DNA of 64,000 nt from Maribacter sp. (GTDB taxonomy: Bacteria > Bacteroidota > Bacteroidia > Flavobacteriales > Flavobacteriaceae), in assembly GCA_024643345.1 (NCBI GenBank), contig JAHENB010000066.1:1-64000 (forward strand), in the 5' to 3' direction. Each line of letters opens with the position of its first letter. The first letter of the stretch is position 1. Both the position numbers and the translations under genes were made by a program. This document shows, one piece after another, positions 7,353 to 16,245 of this stretch. Under the pieces are notes generated by a model. That model worked only from the letters and a program-made list of their open reading frames with translations. It searched no databases and was not told where the DNA came from.

Positions 7353-9353
7353 TCATCGTTTATCCAAACGGATCAAAAAACCACCTCCCGGTGCCATGTG
7401 GATGTTCATCGAATCATTTTTTTTGATCAATATGTCTTTTTCCAAGGTATAGTCAGCAGCATAACGGTCCGCATTTTTACCATCTTTGTAGAGGGTCGCA
7501 GCATAGTTTCCTTCCTCCAAAAAATCAAAGCTTATCGTAAGGTCCCTTTCACTCCAATTACCCATACCGCCGATGAACCAATCGGCCCCTTTCTTTCTTG
7601 CGCTTACGATATATTCGCCCACTTTTGCCTCCAGAATAATGGTTTCATCCCATGTGGTAGGGAGGTTTCCCAGAAATTCCATAAACTCGGGCTCTCGCCA
7701 ACCTTCGGAAGGATTGCCTGAAAATATTTGCATGGGACTGTCATAGACGACGAACATGGATAATTGGTGGCATCGCGTTCCGGGACTCGTGACAACCCCT
7801 TCTACGGGGCGGGTGCCTTTTTGTGTGGCATTGTTCAGCAGTCCGGGTTCATAATCGAAGCCCCCTGCAAGCATTCGTGTGAAGGCAAGGGTAACATCAT
7901 GTTCGGGAGTCACCCGATTACTCCATATATTGTACTCCGAGCCCAAAACGCCTTCCCGCCCCACCGCATTCGGATAAGTTCGGTTGAAGCCCTTTGGCGG
8001 AAAGGCACCGTGGTACATGATCATGATTTTGTGTGCGGCACAGGCACTGGCAATTCGATGATAAAAGTTGACTGCTTTCTGATCATCGCGATCGATAAAA
8101 TCGGTCATGATAAAATCGATTCCCCATTTGTTGAATTGATCCAGGGCAGGTTCCAATTGTTTGTCTAGGGTCATGGCCAGCGTCCACATAGATATTTTGA
8201 CGCCCTTTTCTTTGGCGTACGCGATCAAGGCTTCCATGTCGATATCCGGATTTATCTTGAACAGATCATTATTGTCGCTCCATCCCGCATCCATCATGAT
8301 GCGGTCAAACCCGAATCTTGCGGCAAAATCAATATAGTATTTGTAGGAATCGGTATTAAGGCCCGCCTTGAAGGGTACATTGAATAGATTGAGGCCAATG
8401 ATCCATTCATCGGTCAAGTTTCCCGGTTCTATCCATGAGGTATCGGATATTTTCGAGGGCTCACCCAAGCGAAATACCAGATCATTGTTCGGCAATTCCT
8501 TATCCTCATTGGCGATGATCAAAATCCGCCAAGGAAAACTTCTGCTGCCTTTGGTCCTTGCAATATAAGGGGCACGCCGTACCACCTTGATCTGCGAGTA
8601 AAGCTCATGGGTTTCTTCTTCTTCCAATGGATAACCTGCAAATACGCCCTTCAAGGCCCCGGGACCATTGCCGGTAAGGAACATGCCCGGATAGTCGTAA
8701 AGATCCGATTCGGTAATGGCAATTTTGGGATTTGATTCGGGTACCACCAAAATTGGCGAGTAGCCAAGAATCCCGTCCTTCAGGCTATCGAGACTTATAA
8801 GGGGATACACTTCCTCAAAACTGGTGTGGAACATATCGGCATCCTGTTTTTTTTGTACTTGCGGGAAATAGGCAAACGGACTACCGGGAAAATCAAACTC
8901 AGCAACTTCATCTTTAATGGTGATGGAATCTTTGTACAACGTATGGATACGATAGGCCGCCCCATCATCATATAAGCGGAATTCTAATTGGTAAGGTTGC
9001 TTGAAGGCCAAGGAAAGTTGCGTATAGTGGTCCGGGACCACCTTCCTTTTTTCGGGTACGGGAGCAATGATCTGTTCCTTGATATTTTTTATGGAGGAGG
9101 CGCCCAACCTATTGTTTTTGGAGAGTGCTTTGCCGTTGTCGAGCACAAGGTCTATTGCCGAGGGTTCCATAATGGTCCTTCCCTCATAGGACAGGGTGTA
9201 TTTTAATGGCCCCTCCATCCAAACCTTTGCGCAGATCTTGCCCGAGGGGGAACAGGCCGTTAGGGTATCGTTTGCCTTATTTTGGGCAATTACCATCGTA
9301 TTTACAGCCATTAGAACCGTTAGCGCCCTGATTGTTTTTAAAGCCATTGCCAT
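7353..9353 (-). CDS. GH97 family glycoside hydrolase (alpha-glycosidase)
   Basis: With the start at the ATG at 9353 the product has 666 residues and a signal peptide (MALKTIRALTVLMAVNTMVIAQ). A TTG 15 codons upstream falls inside the predicted -7 element and was rejected. The order is GH97 N-terminal beta-sandwich (to about residue 260), (beta/alpha)8 barrel (RFGFDRIMMDAGWSD, DFIMTDFIDRDDQKAV, YHGAFPPKGFNRTYPN, REGVLGSEYN), and C-terminal beta domain (residues 570-666). GH97 enzymes act on alpha-glucosides (inverting, SusB type) or alpha-galactosides (retaining). The aspartate-containing TDFIDRDD block resembles the nucleophile region of the retaining branch, so alpha-galactosidase activity is a reasonable guess. 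It is monocistronic and transcribed toward the TetR promoter region. Confidence 0.9.
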   Translation of the reverse strand: MAMALKTIRALTVLMAVNTMVIAQNKANDTLTACSPSGKICAKVWMEGPLKYTLSYEGRTIMEPSAIDLVLDNGKALSKNNRLGASSIKNIKEQIIAPVPEKRKVVPDHYTQLSLAFKQPYQLEFRLYDDGAAYRIHTLYKDSITIKDEVAEFDFPGSPFAYFPQVQKKQDADMFHTSFEEVYPLISLDSLKDGILGYSPILVVPESNPKIAITESDLYDYPGMFLTGNGPGALKGVFAGYPLEEEETHELYSQIKVVRRAPYIARTKGSRSFPWRILIIANEDKELPNNDLVFRLGEPSKISDTSWIEPGNLTDEWIIGLNLFNVPFKAGLNTDSYKYYIDFAARFGFDRIMMDAGWSDNNDLFKINPDIDMEALIAYAKEKGVKISMWTLAMTLDKQLEPALDQFNKWGIDFIMTDFIDRDDQKAVNFYHRIASACAAHKIMIMYHGAFPPKGFNRTYPNAVGREGVLGSEYNIWSNRVTPEHDVTLAFTRMLAGGFDYEPGLLNNATQKGTRPVEGVVTSPGTRCHQLSMFVVYDSPMQIFSGNPSEGWREPEFMEFLGNLPTTWDETIILEAKVGEYIVSARKKGADWFIGGMGNWSERDLTISFDFLEEGNYAATLYKDGKNADRYAADYTLEKDILIKKNDSMNIHMAPGGGFLIRLDKR

Positions 9354-9395
9354 TGGATTTGTCGGAAGGGATCCGATTTGTTTATCTGAAATGGT

Positions 9396-9403
9396 CAAAT
9401 GTA
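9396..9403 (-). promoter_or_regulatory. Bacteroidota -7 element for the GH97 gene
   Basis: On the minus strand TACATTTG fits TAnnTTTG and lies 43 bp before the chosen GH97 start. No good -33 element is visible. The stretch 9404-9738 otherwise shows no gene I can support: a few short open frames with no recognisable features and AT-rich composition. Confidence 0.4.
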
Positions 9404-9738
9404 CTTTTTCCCTTTTGTAAAATGGGCTTTGTCCTTCACGATTTATTTAAAATTAATTGCATTTCTATGATCATGGTTCTTGGTGAAGTCAATGTCTACT
9501 CATTCTTGAATATCCCGGAGAACCAACTTGGTATACCGGTCTTATTTTATCCCGGTGAATGTTCCTTAATCGATTTTTGAAAACGATACAGGGCACAACT
9601 CGAACCGAAGGTTTTTTTGCCCAAAAGGAGTGCTTCACTAGCTATTATGGACATGAAGGATTTGTTATCTTAGTAAACATAAGCAGGATATCATCAATGA
9701 TGCTATCCCATTGTTGTAGTTCATTAAAAACAACATGA

Positions 9739-9909
9739 ATGAAAAAATCAAATAATTATTTACTTCTTTCAGCACTTTTCTTCACTGGATATCTTGTAAT
9801 AGAATTTACCGATATTTATGGTGATCCAGTATGGTTTAAATCTTTTCTAATCATTATCTGTGCTACCTTTCTGATTAATGGGATTTCACTGAAACGAAAG
9901 AATGAATAG
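9739..9909 (+). CDS. Small two-helix membrane protein, 56 residues
   Basis: An ATG at 9739 opens 56 codons ending in TAG at 9907. The product has a basic start (MKKSNNYLLLSALFFTGYL), a first hydrophobic helix (residues 7-21), a short acidic linker (EFTDIYGDP) and a second helix (about 33-50) ending in KRKNE. This is a coherent hairpin-like inner-membrane protein, and a strong rho-independent terminator follows 32 bp later, which supports a real transcript. AT-rich codon use differs from the surrounding genes. The family is not recognised. Confidence 0.55.
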   Translation: MKKSNNYLLLSALFFTGYLVIEFTDIYGDPVWFKSFLIIICATFLINGISLKRKNE

Positions 9910-9940
9910 AAAGAAAGTGTTTCAACAACGGCTCCAATGA

Positions 9941-9974
9941 AAATCCCGATAATCTCTTGATTATCGGGATTTTT
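9941..9974 (+). terminator. Rho-independent terminator after the 56-residue protein
   Basis: A perfect 14-bp stem (aaatcccgataatc / gattatcgggattt) with a 4-nt loop is followed by a run of T. It directly follows the small membrane protein gene. Confidence 0.85.
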
Positions 9975-10026
9975 TAATTCTTGTTTAGCGATCTGGAAGG
10001 GATTTCATTCAGGCTCCAAAACTAAA

Positions 10027-10054
10027 AAAGCCCTTCACCATGGTGAAGGGCTTT
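10027..10054. terminator. Bidirectional terminator palindrome beside tRNA-Asp
   Basis: Perfect inverted repeat with 13-base arms (aaagcccttcacc / ggtgaagggcttt) and flanking A and T runs, placed 9 bp beyond the 3' end of tRNA-Asp. A slightly mutated copy sits at 4017-4045. Confidence 0.8.
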
Positions 10055-10062
10055 CTTGTTTG

Positions 10063-10136
10063 CGGTCCGGACGGGACTCGAACCCGCGACCCCCTGCGTG
10101 ACAGGCAGGTATTCTAACCAACTGAACTACCGAACC
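10063..10136 (-). tRNA. tRNA-Asp (anticodon GTC)
   Basis: The minus strand folds as a standard 74-nt tRNA. The acceptor stem GGTTCGG pairs with CCGGACC (one G-T pair), the D arm is TAGTTCAGTTGGTTAGA, the anticodon arm is CCTGC-CTGTCAC-GCAGG with anticodon GTC, and the T arm contains GGTTCGAGTCC. The discriminator is G and CCA is not encoded. A terminator follows immediately. Confidence 0.97.
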
Positions 10137-10209
10137 GTGGCGTTTAGCGGATGCAAATATACGCCGCTAATTCTATTGCACAAACTATTTCCCCTAAAAA
10201 TGAACGCAC

Positions 10210-11139
10210 TTACAGAAAATTCTGCCGCTCTACCAAATAGGTATTCAAAACCCTTGCAAAATCGGCCTTTACATCGACCTCTACATATTTGATCTTGTAC
10301 TGGGCACATTTTAGTTTGAGGGCCCCGAAGTAATCGGCCATGCTTTTTGAGTAGGCTTCCTTGATATTGTCGGCATAAAGGTCTATATGTTCCCCGGTTT
10401 CCACATCCCAAAACCGCTTGGGGGTGTTTTCGAAATTGAATTGATATTCGGTACTGCGATCGAGCAAATGAAAGAGGACCACCTGGTGCTTGTTATATTT
10501 CAAATGCCGCAGGGCATCGAACAGCTTTTCGTCCTCAGTGGCCGTCTGCAGCATATCGGTAAACAAGAATATAAGGCTCCTGCGCTTGATCTTCTCGGCG
10601 ATCAAATGCAAATGCAGGTAGGTTTCCGTTTGTGTCGCCGCACTATCCTCCAACAACATTTCCTCCAATTTGGCCAAAAGCATTTGGTGATGGCGCTCGC
10701 TTCCCTTTTCAGGGGCATAAAAATTATAGGTGTCGGAATAAACACTGAGCCCCACTGCATCGCGTTGCTTCTTCAGAATGTTCATCAGGGCCGCGATCGC
10801 CAGAACCCCATAACCGATCTTGTTCAGATGATCGAGGTCTAACTTTTTAACCACAGGGTAATACATCGAGGCCGAATTGTCGAGGATCATATGGCACCTC
10901 AGGTTGGTCTCCTCCTCGTATCTTTTGGTATAGAGTTTATCGGTTTTCGCGAACAACTTCCAATCGATATGTTTGGTGCTTTCCCCCGTATTGTAAATTT
11001 TGTGCTCGGCGAATTCTGCGGAAAAACCATGAAACGGACTCTTATGGATACCACTGATAAATCCCTCCACCACCTGGTTTGCCAAAAGTTCAAGATTCTG
11101 GAAAAGGGGGGCCTTATTTAATTCGGTTTGCAGTTTCAT
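10210..11139 (-). CDS. DUF58 domain protein
   Basis: The 309-residue soluble protein contains the DUF58 core KIYNTGESTKHIDWKLFAKT followed by the vWA-like strand MILDNSASMYYP with a DxSxS metal-site pattern at about residue 87. DUF58 proteins are usually found beside MoxR ATPases and BatA/BatB von Willebrand proteins in Bacteroidota and are linked to aerotolerance or metal-centre assembly by context. None of those partners lies within this window, so here it appears alone, downstream of trxA on the same strand with a terminator between them. Confidence 0.85.
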   Translation of the reverse strand: MKLQTELNKAPLFQNLELLANQVVEGFISGIHKSPFHGFSAEFAEHKIYNTGESTKHIDWKLFAKTDKLYTKRYEEETNLRCHMILDNSASMYYPVVKKLDLDHLNKIGYGVLAIAALMNILKKQRDAVGLSVYSDTYNFYAPEKGSERHHQMLLAKLEEMLLEDSAATQTETYLHLHLIAEKIKRRSLIFLFTDMLQTATEDEKLFDALRHLKYNKHQVVLFHLLDRSTEYQFNFENTPKRFWDVETGEHIDLYADNIKEAYSKSMADYFGALKLKCAQYKIKYVEVDVKADFARVLNTYLVERQNFL

Positions 11140-11154
11140 GTCACTAAGTTAAAA

Positions 11155-11186
11155 CAAAAAAAAGGCTTGACTCGCATCAAACCTTT
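11155..11186 (-). terminator. Rho-independent terminator after trxA
   Basis: The inverted repeat aaagg-c-ttga (11161-11170) and tcaa-a-ccttt (11177-11186) has a 6-nt loop. Read on the minus strand it is followed by a long T run (11160-11153). It separates trxA from the DUF58 gene. Confidence 0.75.
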
Positions 11187-11209
11187 CTTAACAAAATAAA
11201 TTAAAGTAT

Positions 11210-11527
11210 CTATAAAACCGCATCAATGGCATCGGTATACACCTTTTTTGGGGATACCCCCACTTGCCTGTTCACGATTTCGCCATTTTTAAAAACCAAA
11301 ACGGTAGGTATATTCCGCACGCCATACTTGGCCGCAAATTCTTGGTTGGAATCCACATCAACTTTGCCCACAACAGCCTTTCCCTCATATTCAGTGCTAA
11401 CCTCATCGATGATCGGTCCTACCATTCTACAGGGTCCGCACCAAGCGGCCCAAAAATCAACGACTACGGGTTTATCACTTTTTAACACTACCTGATCAAA
11501 AGTAGCATCGGTTATTTCTAATGCCAT
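11210..11527 (-). CDS. trxA: Thioredoxin
   Basis: The 105-residue protein is a single thioredoxin fold with the active site WAAWCGPCRMVGP (Cys pair at about residues 30 and 33), the buried aspartate in VVDFWA, and the cis-proline motif RNIPTVLVFKNGE. It has no signal peptide, so it is the cytoplasmic disulfide reductase that uses thioredoxin reductase and NADPH. Length and sequence are typical for the family. A -7 element lies upstream and a terminator downstream, indicating a single-gene transcript. Confidence 0.96.
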   Translation of the reverse strand: MALEITDATFDQVVLKSDKPVVVDFWAAWCGPCRMVGPIIDEVSTEYEGKAVVGKVDVDSNQEFAAKYGVRNIPTVLVFKNGEIVNRQVGVSPKKVYTDAIDAVL

Positions 11528-11549
11528 GTTTTTATATTTAAATGTTATG

Positions 11550-11557
11550 CAAATTTA
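11550..11557 (-). promoter_or_regulatory. Bacteroidota -7 element for trxA
   Basis: The minus strand reads TAAATTTG, matching TAnnTTTG, 22 bp before the trxA start codon. A -33 TTG at the usual 19-bp spacing is not obvious. Confidence 0.5.
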
Positions 11558-11696
11558 GTCAATTATTTCAAGTGTTCCTTACTGCCTTTAAATACATAAA
11601 ACCTATGCCCCCATTGCCAAAGTTTATCGACAAAATGATATTGACCCTAAGCTTCCTTCCCAATTCATTACAACGGAACGGCTTAATCGTCAAGGT

Positions 11697-14600
11697 TCAA
11701 TTTAACTTGTAATGCACTTCCTTTTCTTCCAAGACCGATAACAATTCGCTGGTGATCTGTACTTTTTGTTTTCTGCTCGACATCCTCACTTTGATCTCGT
11801 CTTCCACCCCATAGATTTCAAAATTCAATGGGTGCATCCCTTTATGAGAAACTAAAGTGTCTTTTAAATCCGCAATGCCCTCTTTCTTCAGGGCATCGAT
11901 ATTTAACTTTATGGTAAGCTTTTTTGCATAGGCCTCCATCACTTCCTGCAAGAGCATAAAGCTGTTGAACTGTAATCGCGCCTCCCCTTTTTTTCCGGTT
12001 TCCCTGTTGATCCAACCCTCCCTCACGTACACCTTGAGGTAAACAAAGGAATTGATCATCAAAAAATGTCTATATTTAAGGTACTCTTCCCCAAATATCC
12101 TGAACTCGAAAGAATCGGTATAATCTTCCATTGTAAAGGAGGCCCAGCCTTTGCCATTCCTGGAGGTCCGATGTTGCACATCGGTGATGACCCCTGCAAA
12201 AGAGAGTTCCCTGTTCACATATTCTTCAAGACTACTGGCATAGGATACGCTGGCATTGCAAAATGCGGTGATCTCGGTCTTGAAGTCGTCCAGGGGATGA
12301 CCCGATATATAAATGCCCACTACTTCTTTCTCACGGCGCAATTTTTCCATAGTGCCCCATTCTTCGCAAGGCGGCACGATCGGTTCGGGGATCTGCACTT
12401 CACTGGCCTCGCCGAACAGGCTCACCTGGCTTGAATTTTTATTATCTTGAAATTTTGCCCCAAATCGTATCACCTTTTCCAAAAGGGAAATACCATCCCC
12501 ATCATCATGGAAATACTGTGCCCTGTGGGTCGTTCCGAAGGAGTCGAAGCCGCCCGCCACGGCCAGGTTTTCAAAAGCTTTTTTATTGGCAGCCCTTAGA
12601 TCGATTCGCTTCGCCAGATCAAAGACCGATTTGAAGGGGCCGCTCTTTTTTCTTTCTTCTACAACCGTTTCCACGGCGGCCCTGCCCACCCCTTTGATCG
12701 CGCCCATACCAAAGCGTACCGCATTGTCCTTGTTGACCGCAAATTTATAATAGGATTCATTGACATCGGGTCCCAATACTTGCAAGCCCATCCGTTTACA
12801 TTCTTCCATAAAGAAAGTCACCTGTTTAATATCGTTCATGTTATTGCTCAACACGGCGGCCATATATTCAGCAGGATAGTGTGCCTTCAGATAGGCCGTT
12901 TGATAGGCGATATAGGCATAACAGGTAGAGTGGCTCTTGTTAAAGGCATAGGAGGCAAAGGCTTCCCAATCTTTCCAAATTTTTTCAAGGACCTCCCTGG
13001 GATGGCCATTTTGTTCCCCGCCATCTAAAAATTGGGGCTTCAACTTCTGCAAGAGGGCAAAAATCTTTTTCCCCATGGCCTTTCGCAACACATCGGCTTC
13101 CCCTTTGGTGAACCCGGCCAATTTTTGTGACAAGAGCATTACCTGTTCCTGGTACACGGTGATGCCATAGGTATCCTTGAGGTATTCCTCCATTTCCGGC
13201 AGGTCGTACTTAATTTCGGCGATACCGTTCTTTCGCTGGATAAAACTCGGGATATATTCCATCGGGCCTGGTCTATAGAGCGCATTCATGGCGATGAGGT
13301 CATCGAAGACAGAAGGCTTCAAATCTTTCATGTGCTTTTGCATCCCCGGCGATTCGTATTGGAATATCCCTACCGTATCCCCTTTCTGAAAGAGTTCATA
13401 GGTCTTCTCATCGTCTAGCGGGAATTCATCTGGATCTAAATCGATGTTGTGCTTCGCCTTCACGATCTTCACGGTATCCTTGATCAAGGTCAGGGTTTTT
13501 AGTCCCAAGAAGTCCATTTTCAACAATCCCGCATTTTCCACGACAGAGTTGTCGAACTGGGTCACGTATAGATCGGAATCCTTTGCCGTTGCCACGGGAA
13601 CAAAATTGGTGATATCGCTGGGGGTAATGATCACCCCACAGGCATGGATGCCGGTATTTCGGAGGGAACCTTCCAAAACCCTTGCCATTTTCAAAGTACG
13701 GCCCTCTAGATCGTCCCCTTCCGAAATATTCAAAAGTTCTTGTACTTTATCGAAATCCTCGGAACGGAAGCTTTTTTTCAAATCGGCTTCCTCCGCTCCG
13801 AAAATCTTATCGAGTTTCGACATGGTGGGTATCAACTTGGCGATCCGATCGGCATCGCCCAAAGGCAGGTCCAGTACACGGGCGGTGTCCCTGATCGAGG
13901 ATTTTGCCGCCATGGTCCCATAGGTTATGATCTGTGCCACCTGGTTGGCCCCATACTTATCGATCACATAATCCATGACCTTGCCGCGGCCCTCATCGTC
14001 AAAGTCAATATCGATATCGGGCATTGATACCCGGTCAGGGTTCAAAAAGCGCTCAAAAAGCAGGTCGTACTTTAGGGGATCAATATTCGTTATCTTGAGA
14101 CAATAGGCCACCACCGATCCGGCAGCCGAACCCCGTCCCGGACCAACGGAAACGCCCATGTTCCGCGCTTCCCGAATAAAATCCTCAACAATTAGGAAGT
14201 AACCCGGATAGCCCGAATTTTCAATGGTCTTCAATTCAAAATCGATACGTTCCCGAATCGCATTGGTCATTTCGGGATAACGTTTTTTGGCCCCTTCATA
14301 GGTAATGTGCCTCAGATAGGCATTCTCACCCCGTTTGCCCCCGTCTCCCATATCTTCTGCAATCTTAAATTCGGCAGGGATATCAAAATTGGGCAAAAGT
14401 ACGTCGCGTGCCAGATCATAGGATTCGATTTTGTCCACGACCTCCTGAATGTTCAAAATCGATTCGGGAAGGTCCTCGAAGAGCGACTTCATTTCGTCTT
14501 GAGACTTAAAAAAGTATTCCTGGTTGGGGAGGCCGTATCGATAGCCCCTTCCCCGACCTATAGGAGTGGCCTGTTTTTCACCATCCTTTACACATAATAA

Positions 14601-16082
14601 GATATCGTGGGCCTCCGCATCCTGCTTGGCACAATAGTAATTATTATTGGTCGCCACCAATTTAACTTGGTGCTTTTTTGCCAGGGCGACCAAAACCGGG
14701 TTTACGCGGTCCTCGTCCTCTTGGCCATGCCGCATGATTTCGATGTACAGATCATCACCGAACTGCTCTTTCCACCAAAGCAGGGCTTCCTCCGCTTGAT
14801 TTTCACCAACATTCAAAATCTTTCCGGGCACTTCCCCGTAAAGGTTGCCCGTGAGCACGATAAGGTGGTCCTTATATTGCTCCACCACCCTTCGGTCGAT
14901 ACGGGGCACATAATAAAATCCATCCGTATAGGAGAGCGAAGACATCTTGGCAAGGTTATGGTAGCCCTGTTTGTTCTTCGCCAACATCACGATTTGGTAG
15001 CCGTAGTCCTTGGTGTTCTTATTGGTGTGGTCGTCACAGACGAAAAATTCGCAGCCCAAAATCGGCATGATTTCGGTTTCCGTTGGTGCTTCCCCATGAT
15101 TGACCGCAATGGTGTTCCTTTCCCGCACGCCCGCGTTATGGGCCTTTACCTCCTTCACGAAATGAAAAGCGCCCATCATATTGGCATGGTCTGTCAGTGC
15201 CACCGCGGTCATTTGATTTTCAGCCGTGGACCGAACCAAATCTTTGATGGCGATCGTCGATTGCAAAACCGAAAATTGAGAATGGTTGTGCAGGTGCACG
15301 AATTGGGCGGCCTCCAAAGATTTAATGTTCTCTTTGATTACGGCTTGGGAAACCTGCTCGGTATCCTGGTCCCAAAGTTGGTCCGCTATTTTTTTGGAGG
15401 CCTTTTTTAAATTGATATGCTTCAGCCCTACCGATTTGATCTGCGTGGGATTGGCCACCAGAAAATTTTCAAAATAATCTGGGGCGACCTTTAATTGGTC
15501 GTTGGTATAATGGCCGCGGCGCAACAATTCGAAAAAGCAACGGGAAGTGGCCTCAACGTCGGCCGTGGCATTATGCGCCTCGGCGAAAGGTTCATTGAAG
15601 AGATAATCGTGGAGCTCCGTCAGCGTGGGCAGTTTGAACTTGCCTCCCCTGCCACCGGGCAATTGGCACAATAAGGCCGTTTCCTCGGTACAGGTATCCA
15701 ATACGGGTAGGCTCTGAAAGCCGCTTTCCATAGCCAACCGATGCAATTCTGCCCCAATGATATTCACATCAAAGCCCACGTTCTGCCCAACAATGAATTT
15801 CGCATTGGCACAGGAGGTGTTGAATTTTTCCAATACCTCATCCAAAGGAAGCCCGCGCTGCGATGCAAGGGCCGTGGAAATCCCATGTATTTTTTCTGCG
15901 TCATAGGGCACGTTGAAGCCATCGGGCCGCACCAGATAATCTTGTTGGTCGATCATGACCCCCATGGCATCGTGCAACTGCCATGCGATCTGAATACATC
16001 GGGGCCAGTTGTCCGTATCGGTGATCGGGGCGTCCCAACGTTTGGGCAGGCCAGTGGTTTCTGTATCGAAAATAAGGTACAT
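11697..16082 (-). CDS. dnaE: DNA polymerase III alpha subunit with fused proofreading exonuclease
   Basis: The 1461-residue replicative polymerase has an unusual order for DnaE. Residues 1-190 are a DnaQ-type 3'-5' exonuclease with all motifs present (IFDTETTG, GQNVGFDVN, AHNATADVEA). After a linker a PHP domain starts near residue 270 with the metal-binding HLHNHS and LTDHANMMGAFH intact. The polymerase palm carries PDIDIDFDDEGRGK (catalytic Asp pair) and GPGRGSAAGSVVAY. Tau/beta-binding and OB-fold regions follow. The fusion supplies proofreading in cis and is common in Flavobacteriia. It is the last gene before trxA on this strand, and the upstream gap (16083-16245) shows no clear promoter. 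Confidence 0.96.
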   Translation of the reverse strand: MYLIFDTETTGLPKRWDAPITDTDNWPRCIQIAWQLHDAMGVMIDQQDYLVRPDGFNVPYDAEKIHGISTALASQRGLPLDEVLEKFNTSCANAKFIVGQNVGFDVNIIGAELHRLAMESGFQSLPVLDTCTEETALLCQLPGGRGGKFKLPTLTELHDYLFNEPFAEAHNATADVEATSRCFFELLRRGHYTNDQLKVAPDYFENFLVANPTQIKSVGLKHINLKKASKKIADQLWDQDTEQVSQAVIKENIKSLEAAQFVHLHNHSQFSVLQSTIAIKDLVRSTAENQMTAVALTDHANMMGAFHFVKEVKAHNAGVRERNTIAVNHGEAPTETEIMPILGCEFFVCDDHTNKNTKDYGYQIVMLAKNKQGYHNLAKMSSLSYTDGFYYVPRIDRRVVEQYKDHLIVLTGNLYGEVPGKILNVGENQAEEALLWWKEQFGDDLYIEIMRHGQEDEDRVNPVLVALAKKHQVKLVATNNNYYCAKQDAEAHDILLCVKDGEKQATPIGRGRGYRYGLPNQEYFFKSQDEMKSLFEDLPESILNIQEVVDKIESYDLARDVLLPNFDIPAEFKIAEDMGDGGKRGENAYLRHITYEGAKKRYPEMTNAIRERIDFELKTIENSGYPGYFLIVEDFIREARNMGVSVGPGRGSAAGSVVAYCLKITNIDPLKYDLLFERFLNPDRVSMPDIDIDFDDEGRGKVMDYVIDKYGANQVAQIITYGTMAAKSSIRDTARVLDLPLGDADRIAKLIPTMSKLDKIFGAEEADLKKSFRSEDFDKVQELLNISEGDDLEGRTLKMARVLEGSLRNTGIHACGVIITPSDITNFVPVATAKDSDLYVTQFDNSVVENAGLLKMDFLGLKTLTLIKDTVKIVKAKHNIDLDPDEFPLDDEKTYELFQKGDTVGIFQYESPGMQKHMKDLKPSVFDDLIAMNALYRPGPMEYIPSFIQRKNGIAEIKYDLPEMEEYLKDTYGITVYQEQVMLLSQKLAGFTKGEADVLRKAMGKKIFALLQKLKPQFLDGGEQNGHPREVLEKIWKDWEAFASYAFNKSHSTCYAYIAYQTAYLKAHYPAEYMAAVLSNNMNDIKQVTFFMEECKRMGLQVLGPDVNESYYKFAVNKDNAVRFGMGAIKGVGRAAVETVVEERKKSGPFKSVFDLAKRIDLRAANKKAFENLAVAGGFDSFGTTHRAQYFHDDGDGISLLEKVIRFGAKFQDNKNSSQVSLFGEASEVQIPEPIVPPCEEWGTMEKLRREKEVVGIYISGHPLDDFKTEITAFCNASVSYASSLEEYVNRELSFAGVITDVQHRTSRNGKGWASFTMEDYTDSFEFRIFGEEYLKYRHFLMINSFVYLKVYVREGWINRETGKKGEARLQFNSFMLLQEVMEAYAKKLTIKLNIDALKKEGIADLKDTLVSHKGMHPLNFEIYGVEDEIKVRMSSRKQKVQITSELLSVLEEKEVHYKLN

Positions 16083-16245
16083 CAGGGGTGTTTTATACGT
16101 ATAAAAAGCAAGGTTAAAAATAAGGAAAAGTATTGCGATGATAAAAGGGAGTTGTCATGAGTTATCAACCCATAGCCCTTTATCCCTTATTTGCCGGTTC
16201 CCGGAGCTATCCGCTATCTTCAAAGCGATCAATAGAACAATAGTT

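Noticed and set aside
9466-9580. Short plus-strand frame beginning MIMVLGEVNVYSFL downstream of the GH97 promoter
   Set aside because: No conserved motif, no terminator or promoter, and AT-rich chance frames are common there.
10127-10411. Minus-strand frame covering the tRNA-Asp 5' flank and the DUF58 gene end
   Set aside because: It overlaps the well-supported DUF58 frame and part of the tRNA; no family features.
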